From positions 22,869,554 to 22,933,553 of the forward strand of contig NC_092562.1 in assembly GCF_037975245.1 (NCBI RefSeq): DNA of 64,000 nucleotides, written 5' to 3'. Below the pieces are notes generated by a model. It did not search any database. It saw only the letters and a program-made list of their open reading frames with translations, and was not told where the DNA came from. Position 1 is the stretch's first letter; each line of letters begins with the position of its first letter. Source of the stretch: Apostichopus japonicus. Its lineage: Eukaryota; Echinodermata; Holothuroidea; Aspidochirotida; Stichopodidae. Both the position numbers and the translations under genes were made by a program. Below are positions 23,701-47,226 of this stretch, one piece after another.

Positions 23701-25779
23701 CCACATGAAGCTTGAATGACCCAACATTTCTTTTGTTCGAATAAGCTAAGCATTTTGGTCTTTACGGTTCCAGGATTTGAAAACACCCTGAAATATGATA
23801 CCAGAGCATTATGATTTGAAACAATAAATTTCACATATGTCTACAATTAATAGAAACTAATTGTGAGTTGTTTTGGAGAATCTTTGCAACTATTTCTGAG
23901 AAAAGGAAGAATAGCCACAGCTCATGACATCTTTCTCTAGGAACCAAGAAAATCAATTCTGAGATGGATCAAACAGAGGAATGAACCTATATTGACCAAT
24001 TCTTACAAGATCATTAAATTACTGAACCAATGCAGACTGTTTAATTGCAAGAGAGAGACCTTCATGGACAGGAGTGTATAGTCTACTAAAGCTACAAGGT
24101 AGTAAGTCACTTCATAGGTTTACATGGTATTAACTGATTTGTGTTCACATCAGGAGATATGTAAACTCAAACCCCAGTGGCTACTTTACCTCCAAAAAGG
24201 AAGCAAACATGATAGAAAATAAGATAAGATAAGTGTGTTAACCTTCAGAAAACTGCTTTAAAGACATGATGAATTATGAACTTGCGAAAACGTGTGTTAT
24301 GCTCAACAAAGTAACAAACATGGCATATGGCTTAATTAAGGTGGATTGAAATCGAGGGATAGGCATGTGATGAGTAAAAAGGGCTTCAAAAAAGTTAAGT
24401 CTAAGTTTTTAAAAAATAAAGTGAAATTTTTAAAATGCCAATTTACTTTGTATAGATAAGAAAAGTGAGTGCATAATTCATTCAAGATTTAATTCAAAGA
24501 AAGAAAAGAAAAAAAAAGTCAAACATTACAGCAAGATCGTTTGAATATTACTTGAGTAATTACTTATAGTAATATAATGATAATAATAATAATAATATAT
24601 AATATAGGAATAATTTCATTTCAATAATTCAATTATTAAAATACACCATCCGATTCAGTCCTGTAATCATTTTATTGTGCCTCAAACTGTTTATTGATTT
24701 CTAAATTAAGAAATAAAATATGAATTATATCATTTCATACTTTCCAACTGCTGATGTTCCAGCTCAATACAACTGATACAAAACAAATGTATTTACCACA
24801 TTTCAAACAGACCTGTTTCAATTTTAGGAAACAACAGAAGATGTGTTCCCTTAGTTACCTATTTTGCAGTGAGTGACTTGCTTCATTTTGTGTCCAACCT
24901 TAACATTGTGCAAGATATAAGTCACATTCAAGCAAGTTACTCCCAAATTTCATCCTAAAAAAATCATAAGAAAGTTTAGTGCTTGAATGGTACACTGAAA
25001 TGTGTCCATTGATAAAAATCTTTTGCGGACTGGTAGTCCACATGAGGGGGTGGGGGAGGGTAGCGAGGATGGGTTTCAGGTTACTATTACTATTCTTAAG
25101 AAGACTCCTAACTCCTAGATCTCCTTTCTAAGTAATCTCTCCAACTAACTTATCCCAATCCACCTCCCACCCCACCTCTCTCCCCCAAAGAAATCTTCAT
25201 TGCTAACCAATAACAGCTTTCCAGCAAAAGCAAAATAAAACAAACTTCCTCAGTAAATACACCATATTTTGATCTACAAAGTTGTTCTCCTTAGAACAGG
25301 CATAAGTTTGGCAGCTTTCATGATCTGACAAATATATACTATTACAAGAAAGGTGGAAGGTTAATAGAATGAGATAAAACATAAAATAGGTCACAAATGC
25401 ATGTGACATCACAAAGAAGACAAAAGTAGCCATAAGTGGTGATGTTGATAATCTATAAAGATACTATGTAGAGTCATAGTTAAATGATTGCTGCTATGGC
25501 ATTATAATTTACTAATGACACCCAATATCGTCACCAGTTCATGAGACTGGCTTAGATCATTATAATGGATGCTGGACAAACAAACACAAACATGTCTTGT
25601 GAGAGTAATCACATATTCCATGATTAAATCCATCAATATGTCATAACACCTGAGACAGTCACATAACAAGACAATGTCTAATGAGAACATTAAAATTATG
25701 ATAGTGACTAACATTATTAAAGTCTTATGACAGTGTCTAACAAAATCAAATCTTATGACATTGTCCAACACTATTAAAA

Positions 25780-26170
25780 GATGTAACAGTGCATGAGACT
25801 ATCAAATGTAATGACATTGTATGACAGAACGTGACACCATCCTATGATATCAGTATGTGACACCATCGAATGTTAGGACTGTGTGATACCATTGAATGTT
25901 ACAACAGTGCGAGACACCATCAAATGTGACAACTGTGTGACCATCAAATGATACGAATGTGACACTCAAATGTTGTGACAGTGTATGACACCATCAAATG
26001 TAATGAAAGTGTGTGACACCATCGATTGTTAAAACACTGTGTAACACATAACCAAATGTTACAAAAGTGTCCAACACCATCAAAAGTTATTACAGTGGCT
26101 TGACACTCATCATATATCGTGACACTTTCCTATGACACTGTCCAATGCCATTAACTTTGATGACAATGTA
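25780..26170. repeat. Degenerate minisatellite, 'gtgacaccatcaaatgtta' type, about 30-35-bp unit
   Basis: Variants of 'gtgacaccatcaaatgttac' followed by 'gacagtgt' recur many times, each with substitutions and small indels. Weaker copies extend back to about 25640. The array ends about 280 bp beyond the SLC30A7 stop, just past its likely polyadenylation site. Confidence 0.75.
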
Positions 26171-26363
26171 ATATAACAATGCATTTCTCGATGATGATGA
26201 CTGACACCACCACCAACACCGCCATACTTAACGGTAGCACCCTATAACAATCAAACTGGATGATGTGGAATTACCCTGTCAAGTACGTCCGACCAGAAAA
26301 AAAAAAAAACGAGAGACGAATAGAGATGTTTGAAAACACTGTGAGGAAGAGAAAACAATGTTT

Positions 26364-26369
26364 TTTATT
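26364..26369 (-). terminator. Polyadenylation signal for SLC30A7
   Basis: AATAAA on the minus strand, 80 bp past the TAG stop at 26449. The short spacing and lack of further coding sequence make it a plausible end of the transcript. Confidence 0.5.
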
Positions 26370-26448
26370 CTACAAAAGATGCGTCAAAAATGACAATGTG
26401 AGCATTGTTGTCCGGAAAACTTCATCCATAGGACTGGAAGCATTGTCT

Positions 26449-36701
<10,253 letters not shown>

Positions 36702-37190
36702 TGAAAGTGCTGTGGTTAGTTTTCTGTTGTAATACGGCTGGAAGTTGTTCTAATCCTGTGCTCTGACAGCTGTTAAGAGTAATCTACATGTGTAACGTGT
36801 AACAGGCTTGGAAGGTACAGTAGTGTCGAACGGAAAACAACACACGTACAGTCAGCACTAATGTTGTGATCGTTCAGTACAAGACCACACATAGTCAGGT
36901 TGTAGTTTCCCATAAGGAAATTACGAATGCTACCAATATTACTTAGACATCTATAATGAAAAATAATACGTATTTTTCTTATTCAGTTAGAATTGTGAAG
37001 CGATAATGGAGCAAAATATTTTAATTATTTTAGTCATTACTGAAATTACCAACGTAGATTGGCAACTGTAGCTTATCTGCTTTACAAACACAAAAGTTAT
37101 GAATCGCATCAAAGAATAACCTCATTCGCCTACAATATCGTATTTAGATGTTGGATTTGTTTGACATTTTGGTTTTTGATACAAAATAGT
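36702..37190. promoter_or_regulatory. Candidate bidirectional promoter between SLC30A7 and NADK2
   Basis: Only 489 bp separate the two start codons, which face away from each other. Both first exons and both 5' UTRs must fit here or begin here, so shared promoter activity is likely. The DNA is less AT-rich on the SLC30A7 side. I saw no convincing TATA box. The NADK2 frame is open upstream to 37059 without an ATG. Confidence 0.6.
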
Positions 37191-40100
37191 ATGAGAAGAT
37201 CATTTGAGATGTATCCTTTGACTAAAAGTATATTCTTTGGATGTTTTCACTGTTCTGGTATCTCCCGTAATCTACCGAAAGCGTATTACTGTACAAATCT
37301 CCGTACGTTAGGGAAGCCTAACGTTAACGTAGAAAACATGCGAGGGTTTGCAAAAGTTCAAAGCCTAAGCCAACATTATTATAGAAGTACCCGAAAGGGT
37401 ACATTGTCATCAAGACGACCTGTCAGTACTTCACCAGGCAATACTCAAAGTAGCATTGAAAGGAAACATCAGAAGTCGCCGTCTAAAAATAAGTCGTTTG
37501 TCCCACGGAAAATGCTGATTTTGCCAAAAGTGACCCGCTTTTCATTTGAGAAAGGGAGGTTTCCTGATTTAAGCGAAAGTGAACTACGTCGTAAGGTATG
37601 TGATATCTTGACATTGTATACCTTGGCCTACCTAGCAGCATACAGGTTTTCATGATCCTTCAAACTGTGTTGAATAAGGCAAGCTCTTGATGGCTCCAAC
37701 TGTACATGTCTTATATGTAAAGTGAAAACATGTAGGCCAGTACAAGTGTTACAAACTAGAAACCCATTTTTACTTAAACTTCGAAAACTTAATTTTTATA
37801 GATATATTGTATCAAGGTTTTGCAGTATGCTCGTAAATAGTTCAAAATAATCATAAAGCCCAAGTTTGGAAGCCTTGACAAGGATGAAACAAGTGTAATC
37901 ATTGCAATTTGCATGTGCTAGGTCTTCACAGCGAATAATTTATACAGTATAGCATTGAAAAATACCATGCAAAATTAGGAAATCGCTATACAAGTGTAAA
38001 GATGCGAAGCAGTTTTGTACTCAGAAAACCATTGTATTTTTAAGATATAAAGTTCAAAACTGCTAGGCCTATGCACAGTAACTTATAACTATGTACATTA
38101 CAGTAACTTATTCCCAGCTATGTCAACTTCTGCCAGGTGTTTGTTAGTGCAGAGATGTGATTTAGCCTAAAAAAAAGGAATCATTAACAAGAGCTCTAGA
38201 AAAAAGAGATAGTGAATATAAATTGGCTTCAGATTCTATCAGATGTAATAATGGAACTTAATAAAGCTTAGTGTGCTTTTTTTTTAAGTAACTGCAGATG
38301 ACTTATGTATTATCTTTAATCATAATTTTTTTTTGTCATTACTTTTATATGATGTATAAGACTCCATTGTTTTTTCCCCCTATCTTTCTTTCTTTATTCA
38401 CAGCTTGCAGAGAGGGGTTCTGACTATGAACATTTAGTAGAGAGACACAGTGTACATTTGAAGAACCTGCAAAACTTGGTTGAGAAACTAGAGTAAGTAA
38501 TGTACATGCGTCTTCAGTCATTTAAGAAGTGACGCTAACTTTAATCCAAGATAGAAGATTGGCAATGCTAAATGGTTTAAATGCTCTCAGCCATGAAATC
38601 TGTCATGATGTTGACCTGTCTGTCACCTGGATTCGTCAATTTTCTTCATACATCAGTCCATTCATCCAAAAGTTGAAGTATCAAATATACGGAACAATGT
38701 AACACATTTCACACCGTACTATGCAGGGAATTTAAGCTCACGTTCAAATTTTGTTAGCAGATTTGAAGGCTCTGAATTTGGTCTCTTTTAAGATCCTATA
38801 TTTCCTTTGTAAAAAAGCAACTGCTAAGTATATATACAGCTTTGGCCCTACTGCATCTACAGTATATAGCATTTTGTGATTTGATGCTGGATAAATCATT
38901 CCCTGCTTACTGTAGAATCTTTCATGCATTTTAATGAAATTGATTTTGACTTTGAAGTGATCCTTGCTTTATGTGGTGATGGATCAATTGAGCTGCTCCA
39001 GCTCAGGAAGTTCAGGGCTACTGTACTGTCATGTTTGGGCTGTTTGTTGAAACGGCACAAAATGGTTCACTTTCTACTGCTAGACTGCATGCAGTACAGT
39101 ACATACATGTACCAACACCAAACTGGTGCATGACTTATATTGGCTGAGGGTTGTTGTGTTCGATAGGAATGTTAAAGTTTTAAAGATTGCCCATGTTACA
39201 GTGTAAGAAAAGTGAGACTGAAACAGATACTAACCTCAAGTAGTGACAGATTGATCTCCTCCAAAAGATTTGTTTGCCTGTAATCACTCCCAATCTTTGC
39301 AGAATAGATTCCTCTCCCAAGTCAAGGATTTTAGTTTTTGTTTAATATATATCTTTAAATTATAAACATAATTGCTCTTCAATAATTAATTTGCTTTGCT
39401 GTTAGTACCATGGCTTCTTCGATAAGTTACTGTTACTGTATGTTTGCATTTCAGGAATATTGTTACACATATATGAATGTCATGTGTTCCTTTAGATATA
39501 TCCTCTGCTCCCATTTTGTTGCATAAGTTTAATTTTATAATTTATAATTTAATAATCTAATAAGCATAAGTTTACTTTGAGTTATGGCTTTGAAAATGCC
39601 TAAGATTGATCAGATAGTGCCTAACTTTACCAACGTACAGTAAATTGCAACATGACATCTGCTCCTCTTCCTACCACACAGAGAGACGGGTGCGTCGGTG
39701 AAAGTTTGCACGAATATGAAAGATTTTACCGAAGAAGCTGTGGACTGGGCAGAGTTGGTCATATCTGCCGGAGGGGATGGAACATTCCTGAGTGCTTCAA
39801 GGAAGGTATTCGGTGACAAACCCATCATTGGAGTCAACACAGATTTCGTAGGGTCTGAGGGTTTCCTCTGCTTGCCAAGAAAATATTCTGGAAATATAAC
39901 AAAAGCACTGAAATTGATGGAGAGTGGCTCGTATCGGTGAGTTTGTTAAACCCGTCATCAATGAATGTTTAGTTTCATCTTGGTTGAGAGAATTGGTGTC
40001 ACAGCAGCCCACAGTAGTAGCCTAATATGACCAAAATTCAAAATAAGCAATATATACTAATGCAAAGGTGAATAGCAATGTTGACATTACTTCTGTTTTT

Positions 40101-43100
40101 TATTTCAGTGAAAGATTAAAAGAATGTAAAAAATCGTCTTTACTAGATATAGCAACTTGATAAGGTAACTCATGAGGGGGGGGGGGGGAGAAGGTGGGTG
40201 ATGGGGGGGAGGTTCAGGGATTGCATAATGTACACTGTGACAAGGTATCTTCTTGGATGTCATGAAAAAGAGAACAGCAGAGTTAATTCTTCTGGGCTTT
40301 ATAATGTTTATAAAGCCAGCAAAGTGTCTATTGTTGCATTTCCTTTTTGTTTACATTTTTTTTTGGAATTTCATGATTTACCTTTTTGTAATCTTCAAAT
40401 TCTTTGACAGGTGGAGGAAGCGAGCTCGGATCCGCGTCACTGTTAAGGGAGGCGACACAAGCCACCCGATAGATCTATACGATGAGGACCTGACATTTTC
40501 AGACCACAGACATCTCCACAATTCGGAAAGGCAGAAGAGCCTGGAGCGAAGGTTGAACGGAGAAGATTCTGAAGAACACATCATTCCCATCCGGGCTCTT
40601 AACGAGGTCTTTGTCGGAGAGTCTCTATCATCTAGGTAAAATGATTAACATTATCATTAATTAATTTGTAGTACAATTTTACATTCATTTTACACACCAC
40701 TAATTTTACCTTCAATGCATCCCCCCCCCCCCCCCCCTCCCCCATTGATGTCATATATGCAGTACCTGTTTTCGAAATTTTGCCAGCCCAGTGGCTATGT
40801 ATGTTAAATTTGTAAAACTGATTTTTACTTTCAACTTGAAAACTTCTGTTTTTCTTTTCTCAGTATTATGTGGATTTATGCATTTTCTTTTATTTTTTCT
40901 CTCAAATGATTGATTTCCCCATGTAGACATTTGGACCCTTTGAAATGTTTGCTTTGTTGGAAGCAGTCTTATTCCCTGCTTACTGTAGAATCTTTTATGG
41001 TCTGTGAAAACATCAGACAAGAATCTAGTCACTATACATTTGAGAATAATTGCTTGCATTAATTGATCAGTTTTAATTGTTACCGAGAACAAATATTGCA
41101 CACTGTACCTCAGTGGACTTGAAGTAACTTACCTTTTGTTTTTGGTTTCTTCCAGGATGTCATATTATGAAATATCTATAGATAACGGACCACTAGAAAA
41201 ACAGAAAAGCTCTGGGATAACTATATGCACAGGCACTGGTTCAACTTCATGGTAAGTAAATAGTGTATTTCACAGATCTACAGAATCAGATCCAGTAATG
41301 AAAAAAGGAGAAAATGAAAAAAGAAGCTTATATTGCATTCTAAGCCAGATTGATTTTTATGATCACCTTTATAGGCAGTTTGAACTATTTCACTGTTTCA
41401 ATAACTACATTTCATTTGAAGTGATTTGGCACAACAGCAAAAAAACAGTTAGTACAGAATATTGTAAGCATTTACTTTGCTTGATGTAATTTGAGATTTG
41501 CATGGATGATGTTAACCTGGTTATTGCATATCATAATATATATTCCTCTTATTTGATTTACATATAGCCATATTATGGAATCATTATACAGCGATCTATT
41601 TGTTTTTCATTACTTAAATTTATAATCCCTAAGTGTTTTTATTAATAGAATTTGATCTGTAGTCAATATAGGTGCATGGTGCCAATACCATGCTTTTAGC
41701 ACTACTTGTGTATTTTAAGAGTATATACTTGAAAATAATATACTGTTCCCTCATATTTGCACTATGTTGATTTTTGTCCTATCTCTAATTGTGCAGGTCT
41801 TTCAATATTAACAAGCTTTCATATCAAAGTGTGGAAGAAGTTCTTAAAATAGGTAAGTTTCTGTCATATTTTTTTTATCACTTTCAAAGCATCAATTACA
41901 ACAGTCTTGAAACAATGGACTGGCTCACACAAAGAATTAATTTAAAAAAAAATGAGGTTTGTCAAATATTCATATGTGAAAACAGTGAACAGAGAAATTA
42001 ACTGCCTTCTGTGGAAGGAAAACTCAGTATTAAATTTCACAATAAACAATAAACTTTTTTGTACCTCAAATAGCCCCATGGGAAAGGACACACCAAGGCA
42101 CGTAAGACAGCTCTGCTTCAAAATAGCACTTTTGCCCTTTTGCATCTGGCAACAGCTGATTCAATGATATCAGAATGGTAAATGAGCTGTAAATGGTTTT
42201 AATTTCCTTGATAATATTGACATCATTTATAGACAGAAAAAAAGATGAATTTCTACAAAAAGTTTCATTTTGATGAAATTCTAAAATCAACAAGAAAATT
42301 AAAGTGGAAAATTTAAAACGCTTTTGAAGAGCATCTACCATAATGACATGACAGACCACCCACTGTGATCTACTTTTTAGAGTGAAGGAGGGGTAAGCTT
42401 TAGGTTCCTTGAGTCTACTGTAATGTACATTGCAATAAAAATAGGGGCTGACTTGTTACATGTATGCCCATGTTGGGGCCAGATACCTTGTCAAGTCTGT
42501 GCGGGAACATCTAGTCTACATGAATCTGGTGAGAAGTGGAATATTGTTACATAATTTTCAAATTGAATACTTTTGCTCTTACCCAGAAAAGCTGCTCAAG
42601 AGCATGTAATCTAAACATTTTCAAAAGAAAAATTAAAAGTTGTGTGTTTATTGATCATAAAAATGCTTTGAAAGTAAGGTAATGGTACCAATAAATTCAG
42701 AAAAGTTTGTCCCACAAGTGAAATGATGCGATGACATTGTTTAGCTTTATAGGTTTTATTTTTCTTCCAATGCTTTATCTTGCTTCATATCTGCTACCAT
42801 TGTTTTCTCTTGCAGCCAATCGGCAGACTGGTTCTAATTATTCCACCAATCAGGAATCGGTTAAGACAGTCGCAGATTCCTTCAATGGACGTCTGCTGTT
42901 TGACCCTCGGGTGTTGCAGATGGTCTACAGCGTCAGAGATCCGGTGGTCTACGGTATCTTCCAGGTTCGCAAACCGAGAGGATTCGCCAGAAAGTGAGTT
43001 GAATACAGTTTCATTATGTCCCATGTGCTCCACTTTACTAGTCTGTGATAACTTATTCCACCAGAGAGAGAAAACAGACTGCGTTATCCACTGTAACTCC

Positions 43101-43488
43101 ATCAACGAACTTCAAGGTTGTTACAAAATGGGGCTATTAATTTTAATTCTATTTGCTTCGCAGTGATGTAGATCATAACTTCATTTTTACATATCGATAT
43201 ATGTTTACATATACCGTCTCAGTAGTAATGTTAGTATTAAAGTATAAATCAACTGAGTCACTTAGAGGGCAGCTCATTTTAATTTTAGCACAGCTGCTAC
43301 ATGTTTATGCCGACATGGTGTCCATCGTTGTTACTCGTAATCTTTGCAGAATTACCATCCGATCACGTTGCAGAGATGCGTGTCTAACGGTTGACGCTGG
43401 TACGTCATACCTCTTTAACGACGGAGCACTAGCAACCCTGGAAATGTTTGATGAAGACGCCATCAAGACCATCGAAATGGTGGAATGA
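37191..43488 (+). CDS. NADK2: NAD kinase 2, mitochondrial, complete, 8 exons
   Basis: Phosphorylates NAD to NADP in the mitochondrial matrix. Exons: 37191-37595, 38404-38492, 39682-39936, 40411-40635, 41156-41251, 41797-41852, 42816-42993, 43350-43488. They join in phase to 480 aa from the first in-frame ATG; human is 442. The first about 120 residues are rich in Arg, Lys, Ser and Thr with few acidic residues, as in a matrix-targeting presequence. The kinase part begins at MLILPKVTRFSFEK. It holds the GGDGT nucleotide motif (ISAGGDGTFLSAS), VIGVNTD-type IIGVNTDFVGSEGFLCLP, ALNEVFVGESLSSRMSYYEI, TICTGTGSTSWSFNINKL and the C-terminal CRDACLTVDAGTSYLFNDGA. Introns are all GT-AG. An alternative in-frame ATG at 37209 would shorten the presequence slightly. 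It diverges from SLC30A7 and converges on the MAP3K1-like gene. Confidence 0.95.
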
Positions 43489-44013
43489 AATCACTGCCTA
43501 TCTGAAGTCCTTTTTGTTCTCAAGACCCTTCCAGCCGTAATATATGGGAAAGCCACAGATCGACAGTATTAACTTAGAAGCAAAATTACAATCAAATTTT
43601 GAAACAGTAAGATTAAGATTACAGCAAGAATGAGATTGGTAGAAGGGACCATCGAATTTACCAAGGAAAGCTTTGCTTCTATCAAAATATAAAAATACAG
43701 TTTACGTTTTACAAAATGGAGCTCGTAATTCCACTTAAATCATTACAAGGATGGAAGTTTCAAGGTTGAGCAGTTTCTGCCAAAAGTGACAGTATTTATC
43801 TTGTCCCAACAAAAAGAAAAATATTAAAGAAGGTTTTGTCAGCATCTGTTGCACATACTAGGTTTCAGATTTTGTGGCAATCAGAACATCCATGTTCTTC
43901 TTGCAGTGTGTAAAATGATGCAACTTCGAGCAATGTCCTTGACATTACTTGCTATACTCACAGATATCACTTGGTCTGTCTGTAGACAGTGTGACTTTTA
44001 CCAAATGTTGTAG

Positions 44014-44019
44014 AATAAA
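44014..44019 (+). terminator. Polyadenylation signal for NADK2
   Basis: AATAAA, followed by a second AATAAA at 44024-44029, about 525 bp past the NADK2 stop codon. The doubled signal makes this a likely transcript end. Confidence 0.55.
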
Positions 44020-47000
44020 CATTAATAAAAAAATCTACTGCTGGGCAAGAAAGTGGATTTAATTAAATTCAATGTACTCCAACAAACATTTACTAGGACA
44101 TTATACTTTGATAGAGAATGTACTTCTGGTTTGGATATAACATGAGTTTCATACCTTTTTGGCATCTGGCATGGCGGACTTTGGTTTACTTGGGGCTGTC
44201 CCTTTAAGTGATAACTATTCGTTTGATATACCTCATTGGCAGTTGTTAAGCAAGTTGCTTACTTAATACCCATCTAAAAATTGATAACACATCATTTATA
44301 GTTTTAGTTCATTTTTTTTCTCTCTCTCTCTCTCGTTTGTTTCAAAGTTTTCATCTCTTTTTTCCGTTCTGCAATAATTAAATCCAAAGAAAAGAACAAA
44401 TAATGAAAAAAAAATATAAAAAATATCAGATGCAATAGAGAAAATTTACATTGGCATTTTGGAAATATTTCTTTTGATTTTGTTTTCTTACCATGAAACA
44501 GTTGCATTTCTGGTCACGCGTGAGAACAATTTGAAATATTTACTATAAAACGATATTCCTTTGTATGTATTTCATTTCCTTTTTTCTCTTTTAGTCACGA
44601 CTCATTTTACAAGTTTTCTTCATTTTCATATCTCTTTCTTTCACCTTTTGTTAGAGATGTCCAATCAGTCACATTTTACATTTGCAAGCTGTAAAATTTC
44701 TCGGGAAAAAAAGGTAAACTCTTTTCTAAGTCCTGCCATCTTTTTAGTTACCACTAATTAATTAATTAATTAATTTGCTAATTAATTAATGTATAACAGA
44801 TATATGATAAGATCCATTTGAATCACTAAGTGGCATTTTAATTTACTCCACCAACTTGAAACCTTTACCAGAGATTAAAGTATCCTTAGAGGTTCCATAG
44901 TTGGAAAGATATGTACAAGTGAGAAAAAATGAAAATACTCTTCATGTTGTAATATGTCATGTCTTGAATGTAACGGTAGATGTTAGAAAAGAATCTTCTT
45001 TTACTAAATAAACGTTAAAGCAGCTCTTTGAGTTTGAGACAATTATAAGAGAAATTTGTGACCAAGGAAATGTTCGTAATCGGATCAAATTATTTTCAGA
45101 ATTCAAATCTTTACGATGGTCAATTGGTAATCTTTATTTGGGTAGCAGAAATGTTTCTACAATTATTGATGAAACATAAACTCCTTTAGTATTACATTAC
45201 TTCAAAAATGTTGTTTTAGTTAACATCCTAACAGGCCTAATGGTCTTATTTTGCACATGATTACTATATCAGGCTTCCCATGGTCAGGGATCTTTTGGAA
45301 AAGTCATGGGGAAAAAATATAAACAGAAAATAAATTTAGCTGACCAAGAAAAGAGATGAAATGTTCAAAAGTCATGGAAAATGTAATAAGTTTCTTAAAT
45401 TGTTTTAGTTTCTTCATTTCTTTCTTGTCCTAGAATTATATCTAAATCTTAAGTTCAATGGAAAAGGCAACGAATTAATTTAAATTTGTAATAGAATTAC
45501 TTTTAAAAAGAAAGAGCAGATAGGACTAAAGAAAAATAAAGGCATTTTTCAACCTTAGAAGTGATATTTGGACGTTGCTAATATTTATTTCGCCATTATA
45601 GAAATGAATACATATCTGCTTGCTAACAATTACTCCAGGTATCGTTGATGTTGCAAGTTAGTGGGATGCAACTTCCTAATAAGCTTGAAAATAATAATAA
45701 TAATAAATAGATATACTTGAAGAGTTTTCCATGTGGTGCAAAATGCCTTGTGTCTTGCTGAAATGATTCAGTACTGCTAGCTAGACTGACAAAAAAGAGA
45801 ACATTGTTAGACCTAAATGTACTTCTTTACAATGCATGGCTGTCAGTTATTTAAGTCTCTCTCTATGTGGTCACATTATCGTAGGTGTAAGCTGCAAGTA
45901 ACATACAAAATATGTCGATTCTAGTATTTAAGCTTGATGTTTATACATGTTATCTGCAAGTATGCCTTGCCTCTTGGATCAGAAACGGTTAAACAATTGT
46001 GGGTGGTATCGGGTGAGGTCATTATTTAAAATTGAATATGAGAACATTTTGATAAGGCTACTTGTTGAAAATGATACTTTAATGGAGAATTTGGTGGTTC
46101 CTCTGACTGGCTCATATTCTGGATTCATCTCACCACCAGATTATCGAATCAGCAGATGAAGCGAGTGGTTAAGGGCCTCCAAGGTCAAGGGAACACTTCC
46201 AGGCAAGACTTAACTAATACCAATTTGGTTGTGCCTGCAAACCTAAAGGGTCAGGATAGGGGGAACATATGGTGCCTTAGGGTTCCCAGAGGGTGTTAAT
46301 TTGGTGCTAGGTCACAATGTAATTGCTGTAGAGTGTAAAATGTTACAAAAGAAAATGAAATATTCCCAGAAATGTCTGGAATAATATGCAAACTGCCAGA
46401 ATGGGTCTTGCTATTGTAATGTGCAGCTATTCATGTTTGTGAGCGATAGTTGAATGTGCTGTTAATAGTGAGTTGGATTGCCTTATTAAATTGCGATGTT
46501 TGGGTTGGCCAGTAGGACAAATTCAGTATTAGTGCTGTCATATATTGTAACATGTCATAATAAACAAAGATGATTTTTATTGAACAGGTCATCAATGGAG
46601 TACTTTTTAATCCTAATGTGTCAATCAATCTCTCTAAGGCATTTCTTCTTCCTGCTGCCGAGAGGGAGGAATGTCACAAAGGATAGAACCCTGAGGTCAA
46701 TACTGGGACCTGGAGAAATAAGCAGGGTTTCTGGTGACCTAATTGTTCCTAGGGGCCCGACCTGCCGACCCTACTCAGTACATTAGTGTTGGCTCAAGTC
46801 TTTGCTAGAAGTAAGAAAAAAATTCTTTTGTTTATCGTGTTTCTAATTTCAGTTCTCAACATTCCTAAGTGTTTTCTGTAAAAATACATATCTGTGCGAT
46901 ATGACAACCAGTTTGGGACTAAACCATAGTCAAAGTTAATACTAAACCATTTGCTGATATAGTGTACCCTATAGCATGCCCACTCTGAGAGCACCAAAAT

Positions 47001-47220
47001 ACCTTACCCCTCCCCCTCACTCTCTCTGCATGTCCTACCTCTCCCTCCACCATGGTCAAAAGACTTTGTCTCCACATCACATATTCAAGCTGAGTAAAGG
47101 GGGGGGGGGCAGACAACTACCTGTCATGTTTTGTTTGATCTTCATGACAGGCAACAGGTGTCTTTAGCTAAACGGAAACAATAGAAAAAACAAAATACCT
47201 TCTTTTCAAACTTGTGTTGT
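44020..47220. other. Spacer between convergent NADK2 and MAP3K1-like transcripts
   Basis: No exon with recognisable homology was found on either strand. Contents are AT-rich DNA, a (TTAA/ATTA) repeat run at about 44755-44790, pyrimidine-rich DNA near 44310-44335 and a G run near 47100. A segment at about 46228-46297 resembles one at about 21380-21452, suggesting an unclassified dispersed repeat. Confidence 0.5.
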
Positions 47221-47226
47221 TTTATT
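47221..47226 (-). terminator. Possible distal polyadenylation signal for the MAP3K1-like gene
   Basis: AATAAA on the minus strand. If used, the 3' UTR would be about 3.3 kb (47220-50498). That interval is AT-rich, has no coding exon and no obvious repeat, which fits a long UTR. Nearer signals may also exist. Confidence 0.3.

Larger units (their letters stand above)
20766..26448. other. DPH5 3' UTR and convergent spacer to SLC30A7
   Basis: No exon with homology that I recognise lies on either strand in this 5.7 kb. The DPH5 3' UTR must start here; AATAAA occurs at 21774-21779 and again later, but I cannot choose between them. The stretch holds short low-complexity runs (G near 21410, C-rich near 22830-22850), AT-rich DNA near 24580 and a degenerate minisatellite at the SLC30A7 side. 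Confidence 0.6.

Noticed and set aside
37059-37190. NADK2 start at 37059
   Set aside because: That codon is TTG; no ATG precedes 37191 in the frame.
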